64,000 nt of DNA from Streptomyces lydicus (GTDB lineage Bacteria; Actinomycetota; Actinomycetes; Streptomycetales; Streptomycetaceae), in contig NZ_RDTE01000003.1 in the NCBI RefSeq assembly GCF_004125265.1, forward strand, positions 5,766,001 through 5,830,000. Direction: 5' to 3'. The translations under genes were made by a program, and so were the position numbers. Shown piece after piece: positions 59,464 to 64,000 of the stretch. Positions within the stretch are counted from its first letter, which is position 1. Each line of letters opens with the position of its first letter. The notes under the pieces were generated by a model that worked only from the letters and a program-made list of their open reading frames with translations, was not told where the DNA came from and searched no databases.

Positions 59464-61332
59464 TCAGGCCCCCGTGTGCCGCCCCGCGTCGAGCAGGGCC
59501 TCGACCCGGTCGGGGGCCACGGGACGGGAGTAGAGCCAGCCCTGTCCGGTGTCGCAGCCGATCCGGCGGAGCCGTTCCGCCTGTTCGGCGCTCTCCACGC
59601 ACTCGGCGGTGACCGTGAGGCCGAGCCGGTGCGCCAGCGCCACCAGCGCCTCCACGATCATCTCGTCCGCCGGGTTGGGGTGCTCCTGCGAGCGGAAGCC
59701 GCGGACGAAGGAGCCGTCCAGCTTCAGTACGGACACCGGGAGGCGGCTGAGGTAGGCGAGGTTGGAGTAGCCGGTGCCGAAGTCGTCGATGGCGATCCGT
59801 ACGCCCATGTCGCTGAGCGCCTGGAGGGCCTGCAGCGGCCGGCCGGCCGAGCCCATCACCGCCGACTCGGTCAGCTCCAGCTGCAGCAGCCGCGGCGGCA
59901 GCCCGGTCTCGGCCAGGATCCCGGCGACATCCGCGACCAGGTCGGAGTCCCACACCTGACGTACGGCCACATTGACGCTGACGAACAGCGGCTGGCCGGG
60001 GTGCGCCAGCTGCCAGGCCCGCGCCTGGTGGCAGGCCCGCTCCAGGACCCAGCGGCCCAGCTCGACGATCGCGCCGTTCTCCTCCGCCAGGGCGATGAAC
60101 CGATTCGGCGACAGCGTCCCGAACTGCGGGTGCCGCCAGCGCACCAGCGCCTCCACCCCCTGCGCCCGGCCGTCGTCCAGTCCGACCAGCGGCTGGTACT
60201 CCAGGGTGAATTCGCCGCGGTCCACGGCAGGGCGAAGGGTGCTGGAGAGCGCCTGCCGGGTCATCCGGTGGGCGTTGCGCTCCGGGTCGAAGAGCGTCCA
60301 GCGGGCCTTGCCGTCCTCCTTGGCCCAGTACAGCGTGGTGTCCGCGGCCTGCATCAGGCCGGTCGCCGTGGTGCCGCCTGCGGTCCGCTCCACGACGCCG
60401 ATGCTCGCCGAGACCGAGAGCCGCTGCCCGGCCAGGTCGAACGGGCGCTGCAGCGCGTCCAGGACGCACTGGGCCAGCTCGGCCAGCTGGTCGGTGCCGG
60501 TGGAGTCCTCCACCAAAAGAGCGAACTCGTCACCGCCCAGTCGCGCGACGAGGTGCCCCGTCCGGCCCGGCCCGCGCTCCGCCGCGCTCTCCGCGATGCG
60601 CGTCAGCCGCTGGGCCACCGCGCTCAGCAGCCGGTCGCCGACGCGGTGCCCGAGGGTGTCGTTGACGGCCTTGAAGCCGTCCAGGTCGAGGTAGCACAGC
60701 CCGATCCGGCCGGTGCCGGACGGGGCGAAGGAGGCGGTCTCCAGCGCGGCGGACAGCCGCTCGAAGAACAGCGCCCGGTTGGGCAGCCGGGTCACCGGAT
60801 CGTGCATCTGCAGATGCCGCAGCCGGGCCAGCAGGTCGTGCCGGTCGCTGATGTCCGCCACCGACAGCAGCATCCGCTCCTCGCCGCTGAGCGGTTCCGG
60901 CGTCAGCGGCTCGACGATGACCTCCACCCAGATGGAGTGCCCCTCGGGGTGTGTGAGGCGCCGGGTGCAGCGCAGCCGGTCGCTGCGGCCGCACAGCACC
61001 TCGCGGTAGGCGGTCCACACCAGCGGGTCGGCGCCGAGGTCGGTGAGGTCCGCCGCGGTGGCGGCGACCAGCTCGGCCGGGTCGGCGCCGACCAGTTCCC
61101 CGAAGGCTGCGTTGGCCGCGAGGACCAGGCCGTCGCGGTTGAGGACGGCCATCGCCAGCCGCGCGGCGTGGAAGGTGGCGCGGTAGTCGCCGAGCGAGGC
61201 CGTGGTGTGGTCGCGGCGGCCGGCGGGGGCGTGCCGGGCATCGGCGGATGCATTGGTCGTACCATCACGCTCCGTCACTGAGGGGAGCGTCGCTCCGGGC
61301 GTGCGGCCCGGACTGTCGGGGTGTCCGCTCAC
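59464..61332 (-). CDS. cdgA: PAS-GGDEF-EAL cyclic-di-GMP enzyme (CdgA-like)
   Basis: Dual-domain c-di-GMP signalling protein of about 622 residues: PAS domain (about 45-155), GGDEF domain with intact GGDEF at 266-270, EAL domain with EALVRW (E394), TESAVM and DDFGTGYSNL. Both active sites look intact, so it may make and degrade c-di-GMP. The GTG at 61332 has GGGAG 6 nt upstream and is preferred over ATG 61347. Domain order and neighbourhood match S. coelicolor CdgA (SCO2817, as I recall), which controls aerial growth and is repressed by BldD. A BldD-like box lies upstream. Confidence 0.85.
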   Translation of the reverse strand: MSGHPDSPGRTPGATLPSVTERDGTTNASADARHAPAGRRDHTTASLGDYRATFHAARLAMAVLNRDGLVLAANAAFGELVGADPAELVAATAADLTDLGADPLVWTAYREVLCGRSDRLRCTRRLTHPEGHSIWVEVIVEPLTPEPLSGEERMLLSVADISDRHDLLARLRHLQMHDPVTRLPNRALFFERLSAALETASFAPSGTGRIGLCYLDLDGFKAVNDTLGHRVGDRLLSAVAQRLTRIAESAAERGPGRTGHLVARLGGDEFALLVEDSTGTDQLAELAQCVLDALQRPFDLAGQRLSVSASIGVVERTAGGTTATGLMQAADTTLYWAKEDGKARWTLFDPERNAHRMTRQALSSTLRPAVDRGEFTLEYQPLVGLDDGRAQGVEALVRWRHPQFGTLSPNRFIALAEENGAIVELGRWVLERACHQARAWQLAHPGQPLFVSVNVAVRQVWDSDLVADVAGILAETGLPPRLLQLELTESAVMGSAGRPLQALQALSDMGVRIAIDDFGTGYSNLAYLSRLPVSVLKLDGSFVRGFRSQEHPNPADEMIVEALVALAHRLGLTVTAECVESAEQAERLRRIGCDTGQGWLYSRPVAPDRVEALLDAGRHTGA

Positions 61333-61638
61333 TGCTCGCTCCCGCATGGCGCTGTCTCGTGATGGAGGGGGGATCTCGCGCTGGAAAGTGTGGCGATCAT
61401 AGAGGCTGGTGCGACGGCCGATCCAGCGACGCAGCCGTGATCATCCGCTCGCATGACGGATCTTCGGCCATTTCTGAACGGGTCTGTTCGTACCGAATGC
61501 CCCATTGGCTGTTTGTGACTTTCTGTTACGAACCGATGAAGGCGCGCCGGTCACTCGTCCGGGTCCGCAAAACAGGACGAATAGCATTAAATCGCCACAG
61601 GGTAGATGAGGTCTCCGAATCCGTCCCTGGAGGTAGAT
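61333..61638. other. Divergent, AT-richer intergenic region (cdgA-like/M6 protease)
   Basis: 306 bp between the c-di-GMP gene and the protease. Lower GC than the rest (around 61480-61600). It contains the BldD-like box at 61516-61528 and a TAGCAT/ATTAAAT stretch near 61580 that may be the protease promoter. No gene is seen. Confidence 0.5.
61516..61528. promoter_or_regulatory. BldD-like box
   Basis: TGAC-N5-GTTA (TGACTTTCTGTTA) fits the inverted TNAC/GTNA half-sites of BldD operators. It lies about 184 bp upstream of the cdgA-like start. Confidence 0.4.
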
Positions 61639-62880
61639 GTGCCGCGCGCCCGGACACTCGACGGGGTGGATCGCCGCCGTCTGCGGCGCGTCGCGGCCGT
61701 CGTCACCTCGCTGAGCGCGCTCATCGCGACCTCCATCGTCGCCGGGCCCGCCACCGCCTCCGAAGCCGCCCTCTCCTGCGCACTGGGGCGCACCGACGCG
61801 CACCACTCCGAGGGCCTGGACACCTGGAACGGCGCCTATCCGCGCCCGGACCGCCCGCTCAACGCCGTCATGATCTTCCTGTCCTTCCCGGACGCCCGGC
61901 CGTCCGCCGTCCCGCAGGAGCTCTCCCGCGCCTACTTCCCCGCCACCTCGAACTTCTTCGACCGCGCCTCGTACGGGAAGTTCCGGCTGCGTCCGCACAT
62001 CCAGCGCCACTGGGTCCGGATGCCCCGCTCGTCCGTCTCCTACGGGATACGGCGCGACTGGGACGCCGGCCGGCGCTCCGACTATCTGCGCGACGCGGTC
62101 GCCGCCGCCGACCCTTCGGTGGACTTCGGCCGCTACGACGTGGTCTATTTCGTCGCCGACCCGGACGCCCCCGGCGTCGACTCGGACGCCACCAAGGTCG
62201 TCAACCTCGAACAGCCGATGCGCGCCGACGACCGCGATCTGCGCCGGTTCGTCACCGTCTTCGAGCAGAGCCCGCCGGACCGCAATGTCCTCGCGCACGA
62301 AACCGGGCACGTCTTCGACCTGCCGGACCTCTACCACCGGCCGCAGAGCGGCAAGGGCGACTGGGACACCTACGTCGGCGACTGGGACCTCATGGGAAGC
62401 CAGTTCGGTCTGGCGCCCGACCCCTTCGCCTGGCACAAGTGGAAGCTGGGCTGGATCGCCGACAGCCAGGTGGACTGTGTCGACCTGACCAGCCCCGCCC
62501 CGCACTCGCTGCGTACCCTGTCCGCCCCCGAGGAGCCCCGGTCCCAGCGCCGGCCGCGGCTCCTGGTGGTCCGTACGGGGCCCGACAGCGCACTGGCCGT
62601 TGAGGCACGCGGTGCCATGGGCAACGACCGCTCCCTGTGCACCGAGGGCGTCCTGGTCTACCGCGTGCGGAGCGAGACCCCTTCCGGATCGGGACCCGTG
62701 CAGGTCCTCGACGGGCACCCGGGCACCTCGGCCTGCGGGGGCACCTCCGTCTACCCGCCGCTCGCGGACGCGCCGCTGGGTGTGGGGGAGAGCATGGACG
62801 ACGCCCGGGACGGCGTGCGCATCCAGGTCACGGGGCGGACGACCGACGGGGACTGGGCCGTCAAGGTCGGCCGCGGCTGA
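61639..62880 (+). CDS. Secreted M6-type metalloprotease
   Basis: A 413-residue extracellular zinc protease. Signal region at about residues 15-45 (VAAVVTSLSALIATSIVAGPATAS). Zinc site H220-E-T-G-H224 (LAHETGHVFDLPDLY) with a downstream Asp (D230), consistent with the immune-inhibitor A/M6 family motif HExGHxxGxxD where the Gly position is Asp here. GDWDLMG follows, as in M6 enzymes. GGAGG at 61629-61633 supports GTG 61639. Four or more Cys residues are present in the C-terminal domain. Confidence 0.85.
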   Translation: MPRARTLDGVDRRRLRRVAAVVTSLSALIATSIVAGPATASEAALSCALGRTDAHHSEGLDTWNGAYPRPDRPLNAVMIFLSFPDARPSAVPQELSRAYFPATSNFFDRASYGKFRLRPHIQRHWVRMPRSSVSYGIRRDWDAGRRSDYLRDAVAAADPSVDFGRYDVVYFVADPDAPGVDSDATKVVNLEQPMRADDRDLRRFVTVFEQSPPDRNVLAHETGHVFDLPDLYHRPQSGKGDWDTYVGDWDLMGSQFGLAPDPFAWHKWKLGWIADSQVDCVDLTSPAPHSLRTLSAPEEPRSQRRPRLLVVRTGPDSALAVEARGAMGNDRSLCTEGVLVYRVRSETPSGSGPVQVLDGHPGTSACGGTSVYPPLADAPLGVGESMDDARDGVRIQVTGRTTDGDWAVKVGRG

Positions 62881-62942
62881 CGCCCGCGGGCGGGCCGGGG
62901 TGAGGGATCCGGCCGGTGGGCAGCGACCGGGCCGGCATACGA

Positions 62943-62972
62943 CGAAGGCCCCCACCGGAGTGGAGGCCTTCG
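62943..62972 (-). terminator. Terminator of tRNA-Lys copy 3
   Basis: CGAAGGCC (62943-62950) pairs with GGCCTTCG (62965-62972), with an inner CCAC/GTGG extension; adjacent to the tRNA on the minus strand and 62 bp after the protease stop. Confidence 0.7.
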
Positions 62973-62980
62973 ACTGTCTG

Positions 62981-63054
62981 TGCGCCGCCAGGGACTCGAA
63001 CCCCGGACCCGCTGATTAAGAGTCAGCTGCTCTAACCAACTGAGCTAGCGGCGC
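62981..63054 (-). tRNA. tRNA-Lys (CTT), copy 3
   Basis: 74 nt, identical to copies 1 and 2. Upstream on the minus strand TAATGT can serve as -10. CCA is not encoded. Confidence 0.97.
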
Positions 63055-63109
63055 CTGCTGACGGGAAAACATTAGCATCATGGTCGGGGAGGACAAAAAT
63101 CGGTTTGTC

Positions 63110-63742
63110 TCAGCCCGCGGTCAGCGCCGGAATGCGGTGCTGAGCTGTGGTTTCCCGCCCGGGGCCGGCCAGGGAACGGGCGGCGCGCACACAGGCCCAC
63201 AGCAGCACGTCCGGGCCGGGCAGCCAGGGGCTGCGGACATCCGGCGCCACCAGCCAGCGGGAGACGGACGGGCCCGCCACGTCCTCGGCGGCCGGGAATG
63301 GGGCGGCGGGCGCGTCCCCGGCGGCTGTTCGGCGGGGGTGCAGCGGCGGGACGGTCACCGCGTCGCCGCTGCCGTGGCACAGCAGCGGGGGGACGGCGGC
63401 GGCCCACTCCTCCCAGACGAGCAGCGCCGGCAGCCGCTGGGCCGTCCCCGGGGCGGCGAACAGCAGGATGCGGCCGCGGTGTGCCGCCACCGGGCCCGAG
63501 CCGGGACCGTCGGACCATAAGCGGTCGACCATGCGGCGTCCGAAGAGCGCCGGGGCGTTGATCACGTCGAAGGCGGTGCCGCACGGCAGCGCGCTGGGGG
63601 CGGCCGGTCGGGTGGCCCACAGGGTGTGCATCTCGTCCGGGCGGGGGCTGGCGGAGGCGAGCCAGTCGGCGCCCGCGAGGGTGACGTACGCCGAGGTGGG
63701 AAAGGCCAGGGTGCGGGGGGTCTCAGGCAGCCATTCGGTCAT
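63110..63742 (-). CDS. Unrecognised 210-residue protein
   Basis: Begins MTEWLPETPRTLAFPTSAYV. Soluble; no signal peptide or membrane helix. Distinctive segments are LPCGTAFDVINAPALFGRR, VAAHRGRILLFAAPGTAQRLP and PWLPGPDVLLWACVRAARSL. These recall a truncated Streptomyces protein annotated as bifunctional primase/polymerase-like, but I see no primase motif and give no function. ATG 63742 has no SD; TAGACC 8 bp upstream on its strand suggests a leaderless transcript. Confidence 0.72.
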   Translation of the reverse strand: MTEWLPETPRTLAFPTSAYVTLAGADWLASASPRPDEMHTLWATRPAAPSALPCGTAFDVINAPALFGRRMVDRLWSDGPGSGPVAAHRGRILLFAAPGTAQRLPALLVWEEWAAAVPPLLCHGSGDAVTVPPLHPRRTAAGDAPAAPFPAAEDVAGPSVSRWLVAPDVRSPWLPGPDVLLWACVRAARSLAGPGRETTAQHRIPALTAG

Positions 63743-63846
63743 GGGGGACAGGTCTACCGATGCGGCGGGTGCGCACTGAGCTGATTGGTGGAAAACAGGA
63801 CGCGGCGCCACGGGAGCCGGTATCTTGCGCCCCTTGCATATGCCAG

Positions 63847-63873
63847 CGGCTCATGGTCATGGACCATGAGCCG
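63847..63873. terminator. Hairpin between the last two genes
   Basis: CGGCTCATGGTC (63847-63858) and its perfect complement (63862-63873), 3-nt loop. It is downstream of the edge gene on the minus strand, so it probably ends that transcript; it could also act as an operator for the 210-residue protein gene. Confidence 0.55.
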
Positions 63874-63928
63874 TGGTGAGGCGGGTGGTGCGGAAGTGGC
63901 GCCCGGGGCGGCCGATGGGCCGGGGCCT

Positions 63929-64000
63929 TCAGTCCGGCTCGCCCGGCAGGGTGCTGCCGCTGCGCATCAGGCTGCGGCCGAACTCGATCATTTTCCGGGT
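63929..64000 (-). CDS. C-terminal end of an unidentified gene
   Basis: The last 23 codons and TGA of a minus-strand gene enter at the right edge, reading TRKMIEFGRSLMRSGSTLPG then EPD. Codon use is normal for the window. Too short to identify. Confidence 0.6.
   Translation of the reverse strand, partial: TRKMIEFGRSLMRSGSTLPGEPD

Noticed and set aside
1..64000. CRISPR array, insertion sequence, or biosynthetic gene cluster
   Set aside because: No spaced identical repeats, transposase, PKS/NRPS or terpene synthase motifs were seen on either strand.

Overview
The window is high-GC (about 72%) actinobacterial chromosome. Third codon positions are almost all G or C, GTG and TTG starts are common, and several genes look leaderless. 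The gene set (SsgA-like sporulation protein, DUF1707, class E sortase, CslA/GlxA pair, many DUF families typical of the genus) points to Streptomyces. The GGDEF-EAL gene, the ehu-type ABC genes, the chitin-type LPMO and cslA-glxA-cslZ lie in the same order as I recall for S. coelicolor around SCO2817-SCO2838. It looks like a core chromosomal segment: I found no integrase, transposase, CRISPR array, phage module or large biosynthetic cluster.

Layout. 1-14.5 kb holds the 5' part of a bifunctional penicillin-binding protein, an ABC-2 exporter (two permeases plus ATPase), a DUF1707 protein, an SGNH esterase, a DUF445 membrane protein, a class E sortase, a DUF3311/SSS symporter pair, and a putative NADH-to-cell-surface electron relay (NuoF-like flavoprotein fused to a ferredoxin, four-helix haem membrane protein, repeat lipoprotein). 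14.5-26 kb carries a PucR-type regulator, secreted DUF1996 and DUF4142 proteins, a long-chain acyl-CoA ligase, DUF6412 plus a YidC paralogue, a fumarylacetoacetase-family hydrolase, and a divergent Gfo/Idh/MocA oxidoreductase/ROK regulator pair. 26-34 kb is a predicted aminophosphonate operon: GntR regulator, FAD oxidoreductase, phosphonatase-like HAD enzyme and a four-gene ABC importer, followed by a UTRA-only regulator on the other strand.

34-48 kb holds a NagD-like phosphatase, a small membrane protein with a class F sortase-like protein that lacks its catalytic residues, and the glycan system cslZ (GH6) facing glxA-cslA. An approximately 1.2 kb gene-free stretch and a tRNA-Lys follow, then an SsgA-like gene, an unrecognised 449-residue protein, an AA10 LPMO behind DasR-type operators, and an acyl-CoA synthetase. 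48-58 kb is a second catabolic module: IclR regulator, ehu-type ABC importer, DUF3830, amidase, D-2-hydroxyacid dehydrogenase and two maleate-isomerase-family proteins. 58-64 kb holds an LLM flavin oxidoreductase, a PAS-GGDEF-EAL c-di-GMP protein (cdgA-like), an M6-type metalloprotease, a third tRNA-Lys, an unrecognised protein and the 3' end of another gene.

Three identical tRNA-Lys(CTT) genes, each with its own downstream hairpin, lie on the minus strand at 43.2, 48.3 and 63.0 kb. The parts most worth following are the IclR/Ehu/DUF3830 module, for which I know no assigned substrate, the NADH-lipoprotein relay, and the degenerate sortase. Positions and motifs were read from the sequence; family names and synteny come from memory, and no search was run.
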